Assembly (NCBI GenBank): GCA_015183035.1
Contig: JACZZP010000017.1
Coordinates: forward strand, 558,001 to 622,000
DNA: 64,000 nt
Source of the DNA: Meloidogyne chitwoodi
Taxonomy: Eukaryota > Nematoda > Chromadorea > Rhabditida > Meloidogynidae
Direction of reading: 5' to 3'
In this document: positions 43,245-57,002 of the stretch, piece after piece
How positions within the stretch are numbered: the stretch's first letter is position 1
Layout of the letters: every line of letters begins with the position of its first letter
Notes under the pieces: model-generated
Databases searched by the model: none
Seen by the model: only the letters and a program-made list of their open reading frames with translations
What the model was told of the DNA's origin: nothing
Position numbers and translations under genes: made by a program

Positions 43245-43676
43245 TTTTGATAAAAGTCCTAAATATTTAAAGCTTAAAAAATAATATTAAAAACAAATCA
43301 AAATAATTTTAAAATAAATAATTTTAATAAAAATGTTTTTATTTTGTTTAGTATTTAAGCTCACACTCAACCGGCCACACCCAACCGCCCAAAAAATTAT
43401 GGATTAAATGTCTAATTTAAACACTTTGCCTCAAGCTAAACATTTTCAAAATTTTAAAACTCATTAGTCGGTCAAATTTTTTTGTATAAAATGTAGAGTT
43501 TGAACGAATTTTTATGGTTATTCTTAAATGTTTTATTTACTTTATTTGAATATTTTCCCGCTCTATTTTCACCCATTTTTAATTAATTTTCAGATTTTAT
43601 ATTTTGTTGTTCTATTAAATAAATATTGATTAATTTTAGATAAATAATACTTCTATATAAAATAAAATATCTAATT
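43245..43676. other. Divergent promoter region
   Basis: 432 bp lie between the starts of ATP synthase delta (-) and beta-tubulin (+). The segment 43360-43400 (CACACTCAACCGGCCACACC) is much richer in C than its surroundings and is the likeliest site of shared promoter elements. No TATA box stands out from the AT-rich background. Confidence 0.4.
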
Positions 43677-45244
<1,568 letters not shown>

Positions 45245-46573
45245 GTTTATTTAGCTAATTGACCTTTATTCTTGTTTAATGATCTTCGTTTATTTTTATT
45301 AAATATATTCCGGATGCAATATTTATATTGTTTATTAAAATTTGACTAGACATTGGTATTTTTTTTTATTGATTTTATGAGTGATGAAAATGATTGTCTA
45401 AGTTTTCTCAACCTTTATTTCCGTCAAGTAATCGATTAAGAAATTCTTTGAGACTACGATTGTAGGAGAATCATAAAAGAAGTTTGTACATTAATTTTTA
45501 TATATATTTTTTCATTTTTCTCTAAATAAAATCTTCAACTTACTCTTTTACCACAACAAAAACAAAACCAGTCTTTTTAAAAGTTAACTGATGCTTTTAA
45601 TATTTTGTCATTTTATTCTTCGAGTAGTTGTATATCTCATTTTTATATTCACATTCCTTTCCATAAAATACACCTTCCTCTTCACATCTCTTCCGTATGT
45701 TGTATTTGTGTGCTCGCAGCTGTGCTCATTTCGCAAACACGCTTTCGTTGTCGAGGAGAGAGGAGAAGTGTTTTAGTAGTAATGGTAGTATGGAGTTTGG
45801 TGAACAAAGCCAAAGTAGGGGAAAGGAAGACCGACCGCCGCAAAGCAGCAATGCTGCTACACACACACACACACATAACAACCATCAACACAAAAATTCT
45901 TTTTTTTTATACTACTTTAATACTTTTTAATGTTTCTCTCTAATAAATAAATAAATATATCTTTATTTTTAATCTTTTTCTTATCTATTTTCTCTCTTTA
46001 ATATTCGAGTAGTCAATTACTAGTCTCGGTTTAAAAACTTTTTTTTTTAAAGTCTTGTTTACACCAAATTATGTGACTCTCTTAGCACTACCACTCAATA
46101 AATTCTTTTTTTGCTCCTCTGATCACAGTCTCAGTGTCCCCCTTTTTTCTCTTCTCATTTTTCTTCTTCAGCTTGGTTATAAATGTTTTGTTTGGCGTTG
46201 GCGGTTGCTGTCATACTTAACTAATACATACTAAAAGAATTTTTCTCTTATCGGATTGTTTTATATATTGATGGCTCCTTCTAGTTATATTAAATAAAAA
46301 TCACATTTTTAAATCATTCAATTTTTAATATAATTTTAAATATTTACAAATCTTTTTTTTTTTAATCATTAAAATATTTTGACAGCTTAATTAAAAGAAA
46401 ATTTTATATAAATTTTTTCTAATTTGCGGTAAAACCAGAAAATATCTTATATAAAAACCTACAAAATTATAATTATATTTAGTCTATTTTACGATTAATT
46501 AATTTGACTTTTAATTAAAAAAAAAAGATCCCTTAAATCACCCCAAACAATTTTTTAGAATTAAAAAAGAAAA
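45245..46573. other. Intergenic region
   Basis: This is the tubulin 3' flank and the upstream region of the BED-finger gene. A CA repeat lies at 45861-45874 (TACACACACACACACACA), inside a patch of higher GC content at 45700-45880 with many pyrimidine-rich words. The overlapping frames at 45591-45943 disagree with each other and show no family likeness, so I call no gene. The patch may be a promoter or an untranslated first exon of the downstream gene. Confidence 0.45.
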
Positions 46574-49500
46574 ATGCAACAACAACAATTACAACAAAAT
46601 ATATTTGTTAATAATTCAATAATTACATCATCATCACCATCACAACAACAATCATCACCACAATTAATTTCTTCTTCTACAAATAATTCAATTCGTCGTC
46701 AACATCAACCACATATTAAAACACAACAATTACCAAATGGAGATTCTAGGGTTATACGTTCTGAAGTTTGGAATTGTTTTGATTTGGATGGTTTAAATGC
46801 TGTATGTCGTGCTTGTAATGAACGTTTAAAAGTTGGACCAACTAGACAAACGTGAGAGAGAGAGAAAAGGAAAATAATAATTTTTTGGCAATCCTGTAAA
46901 ATCTGTATTCTGAAAACTTTTTTTAATATTCGGGAGACATACCATTCGATTCGTCTCATTAATCTGAGTCAGTTGATACTACAATCGACTTGCGGAAATA
47001 ACTATGAGCCAAGATATAGGCCCTTAAAAAACCATAGGGGGACCAAGCTAATTTAGGTGATTACCGAGGCTGCTCCAACAAAAAAAATTTCAGGATGAAG
47101 ATTCTTCAGTATTTCTCAATTTATTTTTTCTTTTAGTTCATCTCTTTGGCGTCACCTAAAACGACATAGTCGAGAAGTCCAGGACAGACTAATAAAATCA
47201 TGGGCAGAATCAGGTCTTTCAAGTCGAAGTACAAATAGAATGGTTGAAAGACTACAGAATGGGGGAACAATTGGAATTAATCAAAGACGACGAGATGGAC
47301 AATTATTTTATGAGAATAATTCTCCTTATAATTCAAATAAAAATACAAACTTTGCTTCTTCTTCTTCCTCTGTTTTTACCCAGAAGGAAAATAATAATAA
47401 TTGTGAATCTTTTACGGATACTTCAGGGCCTTTAGTTACTGTAGATTGCAAGCCTGGACAGGTAATTTTTGATTTTATTTTTTAAATATTTTTTTTTAAT
47501 TTATAGAGTTTGGATTTGGAACAATTATTGGGTTTTCAACAAAATTCAAATAATAGGGAAACAACAATTAATGGAGAAATTTCAACATCTAAACTTGTAG
47601 ATAATGAAATTGATGGAATGGACTATGAAGAAGAAAATGAAGCAACTGCAAAAAGTGAAAAAGATCAAGAAAATTTTGAAAGGGCAATAGTCGAATTTTT
47701 GTTGGTAAGTTTTTATTTAAAATTGGACATTTTGTCTAATTTGTCATTTGGACATTTTGTCTTATTTGTTATTTTGACATTTTATCTTATTTCTCATTTT
47801 GTCTTATTTGTCATTTGGACATTTTGTCTTATTTGCCCCTTTGAATTTAAAAATATTTAATTTTTTTTCTAAAAAACAGGAAAATGCTCTCTCTTTTACT
47901 AAAGTACTTTTACAATCTCCAACATTTGGAGAAGTATTACGTCTATTTTGTTGTTCTCCAATATATTCTTCAAATAATATTTTTCGTCCAATTATTCCTT
48001 CACCTGAACCTTTATTAACTGGACTTGTTCCAAAAATGTTTATAGAAGCATTAGATGAAAGAAAAGCACATTTTGAAGATGATTTTTTTGTTTTAGTTCT
48101 TCGACGTATTCGTGTTGAAAATGTTCCAAAAGGAAATACTTCTATTTTAAGGTTTTACTTTTAATACATATATTATTAAAATAAAAATAATTTAAGAATT
48201 TCTGCAATTAAATTAAGTGAAAGTTTTGGTTTATGTTCTCGTTGTTTGGGTGTTTTTGCCTTTCGTGGAGGTTTGCGACGTTTACGAGATGCTCTTAGAA
48301 GATGTTTTGAAGAAGGAAGTATTCAATTAAAGCTTTGGCAAGTCTCTGCTGTTGTTCATGATGGATCTCTAGAATTTGAAGAACTTTGTCATCAATTAGA
48401 TATACCTGGGTTAGTAATTAATATATTGTTGTTTTGTGTCTTAGTTGGTTAAAGCTTTGTTTATTAATAGTGTATAGCTAGGTTCGAATCCTTTTAAGAG
48501 AAAAGAACTATTTTTAGATTTTTTCTTATTTTTTATAATAAAATGAGATAAAAATAAATTTGAAAATTAATTTAAAATTTTTTTAAATGTTTAGTATTCT
48601 CTCTGCTCCATTAATGCTTCGTAATATATTTTCTGAATTGGATAAATTACAATTTTCTGCAGAATGTGTACGTCGAGTAAAAAACAAATTTGAACAAACA
48701 ATTGGAAATGTAAAGTATTTTTATTTTTAATCTCTTTTTTCCTTTTACTCTTTTATTTTTTAATTTTCGAGAAGACCTTTCTTAATTATTAAATTCTTTT
48801 AATATTTTTAAAATAAATTTTACAGATATTAGATGGAATGCATTTTTCAGCCTTTTCAATTTCTGTTCCATTACTTATTGAAAAAACAGATTCTTTTTGT
48901 AATCAAAATATTTTAAATAAAAAAGAAGAAGAAGAAAAGGAAAAAGAAGAAGACCAAAAATTAAAAATAAAAAAAGAATTATTAGAAGAACAACGTTTAT
49001 TAGATAAATTTCGTACTCTTTGGATTTTTCAAAGAGAAAAACTTTTATCTGAACAAACAGCTAAAATGAGCATTTTTTTAAATCCAAATTGTTGTAAAAA
49101 TTTAAAAGGTCCATTTACTTGTGAACAATGGAAAAAAGTAGAAGTTTCAATTATTGAAGAAATATGTCAAGCATGCCTTCCTTTAAAGCCTTTAAATGTT
49201 GCAGAAAATGTTGTTGTTGCAGATGATAATAATAAATCTTTGGAGAATGAAGATGGAGAATTTAAACAAAGAATTGAAATTGAGGTTTCTTTTTAATTTA
49301 TTTTTTATTGGGATGATTTTTGGATTTAATTTTTGTTTTTGGGTGTTTTTGAGACCATTATGAGTTATTATTTTATTAGAAAAGTCCCTTAATCCTTTAG
49401 AGATCCTTAATAAACAGTCCGACTGACCTTCTTCAGAAAATTTGAGAATTTATTTTTTTAGACTAAAAAATAAGGGTTTCTAAATATTTAAATTAACTCC

Positions 49501-50127
49501 CTATAATCCCCCCATTCCTTTTAAAAAAAGTTGAAACTTAACAAATGTAAAAATTTAACTAAATTTTATTAAAGGCAGAAGTAAATAGTTATGTAGATGC
49601 TGCATTAAATGAAGTTCGTAAAGGAGAAGAAGAAATAGAATTAAATAATAATAAACAACAACAACAATCTTTAAGTGAATTACTTTTATGGTGGAGAACA
49701 AATTTAGAAAGATTTCCACGTGTTGGACATTTGGCCAGACAATTTTGTGCAATTCCTTTATGTGTGGAAAATGAAGGAAATAAAAATATTTGGAAAAAAG
49801 AAAAAAATTTTTTAAATAATAATGATCAGAAAAATGCTAATTATATAGCTGAATTGTTAAATACAGGTTTTTTTAATTAATAATATTTTTTTAATTTTTT
49901 GTTTTTTGAAATTTCCTAATTTACGGCCAAAAATATAAAATTTAATATATTTTCCATAATATCACCACTAAAATGATCAATTTTTAATTTTTATAGATTT
50001 GGCAGGAGAAAGAGACGATTATTCAGCAGATATGCTAATTGTTAGTCAATTACTTACTGTCAGAACTACTGTATTAGAAAAGAATGGTTGTTCTACTGTT
50101 TTATTAACAAAAGATACAAAATATTAA
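46574..50127 (+). CDS. BED-type zinc-finger protein with hAT-transposase-like C terminus
   Basis: About nine exons. After a Gln/Ser-rich N terminus, residues near 62-110 form a BED finger: VWNCFDLDGLNAVCRACNER, then SSLWRHLKRHSRE across an intron, giving the C-x2-C ... H-x4-H pattern. A Ser/Asn-rich linker and an acidic coil follow, then a long helical region with no clear family (FTKVLLQSPTFGEVLRLFCC; SRCLGVFAFRGGLRRLRDAL). Near the C terminus LSELLLWWRTNLERFPRVGH, then LARQFCAIP, matches the hAT dimerisation domain. No terminal inverted repeats flank the gene, it has many small introns, and the DDE triad is not obvious. This suggests a domesticated hAT transposase used as a DNA-binding host protein. 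BED proteins in worms act as transcription factors; function here is inference. One intron (47700-47880) contains a short TTTGTCATTTGGACATTT repeat and another a tRNA-like repeat. Confidence 0.8.
47715..47850. repeat. Intronic short tandem repeat
   Basis: Units such as TTGGACATTTTGTCTTATTT and TTATTTCTCATTTTGTC recur about six times in one intron of the BED-finger gene. Open frames over it are translations of the repeat. Confidence 0.75.
48436..48507 (+). repeat. tRNA-like repeat in BED-finger intron
   Basis: GTCTTAGTTGGTTAAAGC (weak A-box) is followed by TAGGTTCGAATCC (perfect B-box) about 35 nt later. This is the most degenerate 5' half of the set. Confidence 0.45.
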
Positions 50128-50630
50128 AATTGTTAATTTTTTTTTAATATTTTTGTTTAATTACCTAATTTATTTTTTGTACAGAGATATATAATTTTTA
50201 TTTAAAAATAAAATATATTTTAAATTAAAAAGAAATTAAATTTGAAGGTTATTTTTTATTAAAAAGAAGGGATAGACAAATTTATATTTTAATTATTTAA
50301 AAAAATTAGAATTAAATCTATTAAAAAAATTTGATCCTAAAGTTTCCCTCACTCTATTTTTATATAATTTATTATTTTCTAGAAAAAAAAATAAATATAT
50401 TTTTATAAAAATAAATAAAAGAAATGATGGGTGAGTGTTTGTTATTGTGTATGTATTTATTGTTGTGCTGTTCAAACAAAACATTTTTTCCCTCCTACAA
50501 AAATATTTTTCTTACCAAAATTCACAAGAAAAGAGGAGAAAAAAAGTGATTGACCAATAAATTAAAAATTTTTTTATTTATATTTGTGCGCGTTGGCCAT
50601 TTTATTGATGAATATTTTTTTAATTTAAAA
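50128..50630. other. Intergenic region
   Basis: AT-rich, with a slightly more complex stretch at 50425-50600 just upstream of the receptor ATG (GTGTTTGTTATTGTGTATG, TTGTGCGCGTTGGCC) that could be promoter or 5' UTR. The minus-strand frame there is not credible. Confidence 0.4.
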
Positions 50631-52539
50631 ATGCTATTTAACACCTCAAATGTTTCTTCAGAATTTTTATTAGAAAAAAATTTATTAAATTGTTTATCAA
50701 TTCAAACACAATTTGAGGATAATGAAAAAGTAAATTTTATATAAGAATTTTATTTAAAAAAATAAAAAGAGTTTTGAAACAATTCTTTGGTGGACTAATG
50801 CTGTTTGTTTACCATTAATTGCAGTTATTGGACTTTTTTGTAATGGATTAAATATTCTTGTTTTGGTCAGTACTGAACAGGCAAGAAGGATGCCTTCTTG
50901 GTAAAAAATAAAAAAAATAAATAATTCTTTAAGACTTCTAAACAGAAAAAGTTAGTTGATTGTTTTAATGTTTTTAGATCTTTTTAGTGTTGATCAAATG
51001 GGTATTTTAATATTTTTCTCTTTTTCAGGCATTTTTTACTAGCATTGGCTTTATTTGATTCTGCCTTTTTAATTTGTGCTGTTTTAGAGCTTTCTTTACC
51101 AATATCATTAGATGGCCAACCTGCCCTTATTTCTGCACATACTAAAATTGTTCTTTTTATGAGAATGTTTGCTTCTTCATTTTATAAAGCTTCAATTTTG
51201 TTAAAATTTTTTTTATTTTTTTTTGTAATTTTTAAATTTTAGAATTGTTGTAGCATTTAATGTTGAACGTTATTTATATGTTTGTCGTCCACTTTGGGTT
51301 TATAGAAGTGGAATTTTAGAAAAAAAAGCTTTTTTTATTGTTATAATGGCATTAATTGTTGGCATAATGTGAGAATTTTTAAATAAATAAATTATTTTAA
51401 ATTTATTTTAAATTGAAAACTTTCAAAATGGAAAAAAACAATTTGAGTCATAAATGCTTTGGGACAATTTTAAAAATTATTTTCACAGATGTAGTGTTCA
51501 ATGGCCTTTAGCTTGGCATGTTTTGGAATTAGAATGTAACGAAGAATATTGTGAACAAGAAGGGGAATTTTTAGGAGAATTAAATTCTTCTTCTTGTTTA
51601 AATATTAATAAAACAACAAAAATATTAAAATATTCAATTATTATGATGAAAGAATCTCAATTATTTCAAGTAAAATTTTGGATCAGTCTAAACCCTGGAG
51701 ATCGAAACCAAACTATCAACACTAAATTTCTTGAGTTTCGATCTTCTGGGGTAGAATTTTAAATTTTAATTATTTTATTTATTAAAAAAAGAAATATTAT
51801 CGTTTTATGGATTGGTTTTCACTTTTTATTTTTAATCTTTTACCAATTGGATTACTTGCTTATTTAAATATTCAATTAATGAAAACATTAAGGCATATTG
51901 TAAGAAGAGATTCTTCTGTTTCTTCTAATTTTTTACAACAAAATAATAATTTAATTAAAAATGAAAATAATGATGAACAAATTGTTAATTTTTTTAAATA
52001 AAATTAAATAATTTTTTATTAAAGAAAATATTACCACTACAACCAATTGAAATTAATAAAAATATTGAAGAAAATAATCAAAAAAATAATTTAAATGCAA
52101 ATGCAATGCTTTTTGCTGTTGTTTTATTACTTTTTATTTGTATAGGGCCACAGGCCGCTGCCAGATTACTTTATGAATTTAATGGAATTTATCATATTAA
52201 TTCTGTTGTTTATACGTGTATAAGTCAACAGGTAAAAGAAGAAAGGGAATTAAATTAATTTTTAAATTTTTTCAGTTAGTCTTTTTAAATGCTTCATTAA
52301 ATTTTTGCCTTTATTGCTTAGTTTCTCGAAGATATCGTTTAATGTTAAAAGAAACTTTAAATCGTTTGCTTCATTGTAATTTTAAAATAATTATAAAAAG
52401 TGAAGGTCATCATTATTTAAATAATAAAAATAATAAAAGAATTAATTTAAATAAAGAAAAAATAATTAATTTAAATTCAAATAATAAAGAACAAATAATT
52501 GAATATCCACTTATACAAATAAATAGCAATAAAAATTAA
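50631..52539 (+). CDS. Rhodopsin-class GPCR, FMRFamide/peptide receptor-like
   Basis: About nine exons give a seven-helix receptor of the plasma membrane. The N terminus has glycosylation sites (NTS, NVS). TM1 is LPLIAVIGLFCNGLNILVLV, ending in the GxxxN-type motif. TM2 begins HFLLALALFDSAFLICAVLE, TM3 ends NVERYLYVCRPLW (the ERY form of DRY). Extracellular loop 2 has Cys residues and NSS/NKT sites. TM5 is in MDWFSLFIFNLLPIGLLAYL. TM6 contains LFAVVLLLFICIGPQAAARL and TM7 LVFLNASLNFCLYCLVSRRY, where NFCLYC replaces NPxxY. That TM7 variant and the ERYLYVC-P segment are typical of worm FRPR/FMRFamide-like peptide receptors; the ligand is unknown. The cytoplasmic tail is Asn/Lys-rich and lacks a palmitoylation cluster. 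Exon joins around 51200-51250 and 51670-51790 are inferred. Confidence 0.85.
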
Positions 52540-52980
52540 TTAAAAATCTTTATTTTTCTTTTTTATTATCATAAAAAATTTGTTTTACACGCTATTTCTC
52601 ATTATTTTTTCTTTTTAATAATTATACATACAATACACTCCGCGTTAAAAGGTTCGGCCACTATTTTTCATTTAATTTTTTGAATTTCCGCCAAAACAGC
52701 TTGTTGTTATGTTATATTGTGTAAATTGATTAAATAAAAACATTAACAAAAATATCAAGTCAGATTTCGAATCCGTGAATTTTTATAAATTAAAATCTTA
52801 AAAACGCGTGCGTCAAAAAGGTTCGGCCATTTGCAATTAATTTATAAGTATATTAGAAGCGTATTATCATATTAAACTTAATATTTTTTGTTAGCATTGT
52901 ACAAGTACCCATATTTTATCTACTGATTTTTTTAAGCTTTAATTTTTTATATAAATTTTTCTTAAGAATTTAAATTATAA
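52540..52980. other. Intergenic region with two AAAAGGTTCGGCCA words
   Basis: The word AAAAGGTTCGGCCA(C/T)T occurs at about 52658 and 52819 in the same orientation in otherwise AT-rich DNA. Around it are GC-richer patches (ACTCCGCG, ACGCGTGCGTC). This could be the remains of a small element or tandem regulatory sites. No gene is visible. Confidence 0.45.
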
Positions 52981-54734
52981 TGGATAGTGTTTTCCGAATG
53001 GACGGAATGGGAAATTTTCTTAGAGAAGATGGTGTTATTGATGGTCTTTCTCTTAAAGAGAGAGAATTGTGGCCAGTTTTTCGATCTGACATCGAGAGTG
53101 CTGAAAAAAGTGAGGAAATGAAGAGGAAACAGCGAATGGGATATGTTAAGGTTCTTTAATTAAATATTTATATAATTTTTGGCCCTTTATATGGAGCAGC
53201 CGTGTGAGCGCGTTGGTCGTTATGGTTGTGAGAACAAAAAGACCGATATTGTTCATTATGGATCTACTTGGCCAGATAAGAAGAAAGAATGGGCAGTTTT
53301 TATGGTTTATTTTTATCACATTTTTTAATATTTTTTTAGAATAAAGTTTGTTGTGGTGAAAATTCTGGTTGTCGAATGAATGTTAAAATGAATTTTTTGA
53401 AAAATAATGAAAAATGTTTGGGAAATAGAAGTTGGACGTTAAAAGATGGCTTAGGCAAAGATCTTCAAGGTATTTTATAATATAATAAATTTTATTTTTT
53501 TTTATAATAATTAATATTTCAAACTTTATTTGGTTTTTTAAAAATTTAATTTACAATTTTTTAGATTAATTTTTTTATATTGTTGCTTATTTATTTTAAT
53601 TTATAATTTTCAGGCATATCAAGTCCTATTGATATTTCTGATCAATTTGGAAAATTTGATATGTTGGATGCTTCGGATAAGGATGCTCACACTTGTGTGT
53701 CGAGCTTGGCCATGAACTCGAAATATGAGGCTTATAAAAAGGCTTCACGCTCAAGAAAAACAATTGTTTGTAATTCTAATTCTTGGATGGATAGCAACAA
53801 TACTTTGTTGTGTAACACCAAAGGTTATTTAAGAGTTGGAGTGATGTTTGTTGAAGGTAGTGTTCCACCTACCGGAGATGAGCATTTGGAAATTAGATTA
53901 AGGTAAATTTTTAAATATTTTTTATTTTGTTCTTTATATAATTCAAGGGCCGGGATTTTAGTATCCGTTTATATCATGCCTCAAATTTTCTGTCCACACT
54001 GACGCATTAACCACTCAACCATAGCTGCTTATAAGGAAGGGAAAATAAAATAAATTTTTCTTTTAATCTTGTGTGACTTGCACACATCTGATATAATTAG
54101 AAAAATTAATCGTTTTAAATTTATTATAATTTTAATAATCAATAGAATTTTTATTTAATTTAGAAAATTGTTTTCTGGAGAAGAAATACCTTCAGCAATT
54201 ATGAAACGTTTCAACCTTAATTCCAATCGATGGGGATGCGAGGGCGAAACTCTTAAACTTCGCTTCGATAAATTAGCTGGAAGTTGTAAAGGTTCTGTTT
54301 TGAGATGGTGGAAAGATTCAATGAAAAAGACTATGTACTTTGAAAATAAAACTATGGTAATATTTATTAATTAAATTAAATATAAAAATTCTTTACATAA
54401 AATTATCTGACAAGATATGTATATAATGGTTATGGGATAACTGGGAATTATTTTTGAATACAAAAATACTTAATATTACTTTTTTATTTTTTAGAATGAG
54501 TTCGATAGATTGAATAAATTTATTGTTCTCAGAACTGAATTACACAGGAATTTAAATTTAATAAGAGAACTTCCTGATAATAGATTTTATGAGGAAGCAC
54601 AAAGAGGATTATCTAATTTTGAGGATACTTTCTTAAGAATTTGGAATGGTTTCAAGCATATGTTATTGACTGAATATAATGAAGAACAGGTTTGGAATGA
54701 ACTTAAAAGAGAATTGGATATACTTTCAACCTAA
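52981..54734 (+). CDS. Unrecognised cysteine-containing protein
   Basis: Six exons read in phase from ATG at 52981 to the stop at 54732-54734, giving about 390 residues. No signal peptide or membrane segment is visible. The first half has several Cys residues in short modules (QPCERVGRYGCENKK, NKVCCGENSGCRMNV, KCLGNRSWTLKDG, TIVCNSNSWMDSNNTLLCNT). The second half is helical and charged (RFDKLAGSCKGSVLRWWKDS; LNKFIVLRTELHRNLNLIRE). I do not recognise the family. Absence of known domains with clean splicing suggests a real lineage-restricted gene. The intron at about 53905-54165 holds a tRNA-like repeat on the minus strand. Spacing to both neighbours is several hundred bases, so it is probably not in an operon. 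Confidence 0.65.
53946..54033 (-). repeat. tRNA-like repeat in intron
   Basis: On the minus strand, AGCTATGGTTGAGTGGTTAA (a good Ser-type D-arm and A-box) is followed about 55 nt later by a degenerate B-box (CGGATACTAAAATCCCGG). The longer spacing fits a Ser/Leu tRNA with a variable arm. The B-box is damaged. Confidence 0.5.
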
Positions 54735-55472
54735 TTTTTTTTTGATATTATTATTTTAATTTTTTTATATCACTCAAAACGTTTAACCTCCCGAGTTGTT
54801 GGGTATACCCCACGCTAGGCTAGGATTTTTTTGATTTTTTTAAATTTATTTATTTTTTAAAGAAAGGCAGAGTTGTTGGGTATACCCCACGCTCGGGTTT
54901 TCTAGTTGAAAGTTTGATGTTTTTTGTTTATGCGTTTTTTTGGATGATTTGGATGGCGTTTTTTGATTTATTTTTCATTTGAAAATTTTAAATAAATATA
55001 AATGTTTTGAAAGAACAAATATAGATATATTTCTAAAAATTAATAAAATACAATTAAAAAAACAAAAATATGCAAATAAAATTTAAAATATATATATATA
55101 TATATTTAGGTGCATATATATTTAGCAAACTTTATAATAAGTTTACATTGTCAAATGTTTTAAACAAAAATTATTATTAAAAAAAATTGAGAAAAAAATA
55201 AAAAACTGGCTTAAATTGGATATTTAGGTAATTTAATAAAATTTTATTTTGAAAACAAAAAAAATGATAAAAGAAAAGTTTCTCCAAAAAAATATTTACT
55301 CGATAAATTTTCTCTAAAATCGAATAGTTAAAATTATCCAAAAATATTTTGGAGATTTTATTTTTAACTCTAATATAAAAAAAAGGAATTAATTAAAAGG
55401 ATATCCTTATATTAGAAAAAAATTTAAAGAAAATGATAAAAATAAAAAATTAATTAATTAATATAATTAAAA
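54735..55472. other. Intergenic region with paired GGGTATACCC repeats
   Basis: A 23-bp word AGTTGTTGGGTATACCCCACGCT occurs twice (about 54793 and 54871) around a 55-nt AT-rich spacer. The outer bases CCCGAG before the first copy and CTCGGG after the second are complementary. The rest is A/T-rich with a short TA run near 55092. No gene is seen. Confidence 0.55.
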
Positions 55473-57002
55473 TTAATCCAAATCCAAAAGAACCGTTGTC
55501 TGTGTTGTTGTTGTAGCTGTTATAGATGCTGGAGAAGTTAATTCATTTGTTCCAAGTGTTCGACCATTAATTGTCGCTGGAGCTTCTGTTTCATCAATTC
55601 TACTTTCTTTGACTGAACGAAAAGAAGAAGTTCGACTTCTATGAGGAGAAGAATGTGTTCGTCGACGAAATTGATCAAATAAATTATTTCTGTGTGGAGA
55701 TACCCAAAATGTAGAGAATGAAGCAAGTAAAAAAAGTTCGCAAATTATAGCAAAATTGCAAATGACTTGAAAAATGAAAATTGAATTAAAAAATAAAATT
55801 AATAAACAAACATCTTGCATTGTCCTGCGGAGAAAGTACAACACCACAATGAATTACTCCAAATCTAAGTAAAATATTTTGAAAAATAAAAGGTTGTTGG
55901 GCAGAAAAAAGTAAAAGACCCAAATCTACAACTCTAAAAATACCACCAAAACCATAACAAGAAAGTTCTTCCTTTAAAAAAAATAATTTCATAATTAAAA
56001 TATTTAAAAAATAAAATACTGAAGTAAGACGTGCTAAAGTATGAACTCCAAAAATGGCAAGAAGTAAAGAAGCAAATGTGGCAAGATCAAAAAATTGAAG
56101 CCAACTTTAAAAAAATTTAAATTATTTTTAACAGAAAACCAGAGATTCCATCTTTTTTGGACTCAAAATTAGAAAATTCTAAAAAATGTATCTTATAAAA
56201 ATTTACTTGTAAGCATTTTCCCTTGCTTCTGCAACAACCACAACTTGTCCAAAAACGATAAAAACACGAACAATCGGAGCTTGTAAAACAATCCATTCAA
56301 GTTTAGTTAAATTTACTCTTTAAAATAAAATAATAAGCATAAAATTAAAAAAAAACAAACACTGATGGCCTTGCTTTTGGTAAACAACACAAAAAACAGC
56401 AAAATGGTGGACTTCGAAAGTCAATGACTTTTTCCTTTTCTGACAAAGAAAAAGCTAAAGCAGTCCGTCCTCCAGCCAAATGACGCATTAAAGAAACAAG
56501 CACAAATAAGCAAAGAAGAAAATAAAGAAGACCAAATGAAGATACTAATAAAGCAGTTCGGGGACAAAACATTCCAACCAAACAACAACAAGAACAAACC
56601 TTTTTAAATAATATTTTGAAAAAAATTGGACAAAATAAAATATTTAAATACCGGGAAAAGAGAAATAAGAAGATAAAGTTTGTTTCTTCTTTGCTCTGAT
56701 GACACATAATTAAAAATAAACCACCAATGAATACTTGCCAAAAATAATAATGCTAACATTAAGAAACTTCCCACAGAAAGAAAAACTATTTGGAAAGGCT
56801 CCAAATCTGAGGAAAAGAAAATTTTTAGACTTGTTTGTTAAGTAAAAAACAAACTTGACATAAATTCTTCTGCAGATGGTGTGTCATTGAAATTAACAGT
56901 GTGATTTTTACAAGATCCATCAATTTTTTGAGGAAGAATTAAAGTAACTAGCCAATTGAATGCACGAACAACAAATGCCCAAAAACCAGAATCTGATGTC
57001 AT
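55473..57002 (-). CDS. Organic solute transporter alpha-like protein (OSTA/SLC51A, TMEM184-related)
   Basis: A seven-helix membrane protein of the Ost-alpha family, which in vertebrates pairs with a beta subunit to export bile acids and steroids. The ATG at 57002 starts MTSDSGFWAFVVRAFNWLV. The first helix follows in FQIVFLSVGSFLMLALLFLA, then YLLISLFPV-VCSCCCLVGM, FGLLYFLLCLFVLVSLMRHL, and the family's Gly-Gly-Arg ... Cys-rich signature (AGGRTALAF ... FCCFLCCLPKARP). After that come LEWIVLQAPIVRVFIVFGQV, FDLATFASLLLAIFGVHTLA, FRVVDLGLLLFSAQQ and ICNFAIICELFLLASFSTFW. The tail is Ser/Thr/Arg-rich and ends at 55473. C. elegans has several OSTA paralogues; I cannot say which. Eight or so exons, complete by eye. 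Confidence 0.88.

Noticed and set aside
45591..45943. Overlapping frames in the GC-richer patch downstream of tubulin
   Set aside because: Three frames and both strands are open to a similar extent with no family likeness. More likely a promoter or UTR.
51680..51765. Extra receptor exon reading WISLNPGDRNQTINTKF
   Set aside because: It falls in what looks like an intron between extracellular loop 2 and TM5 and contains an imperfect inverted pair (GATCGAAACCAAACT / CTTGAGTTTCGATC). GPCR topology is complete without it.
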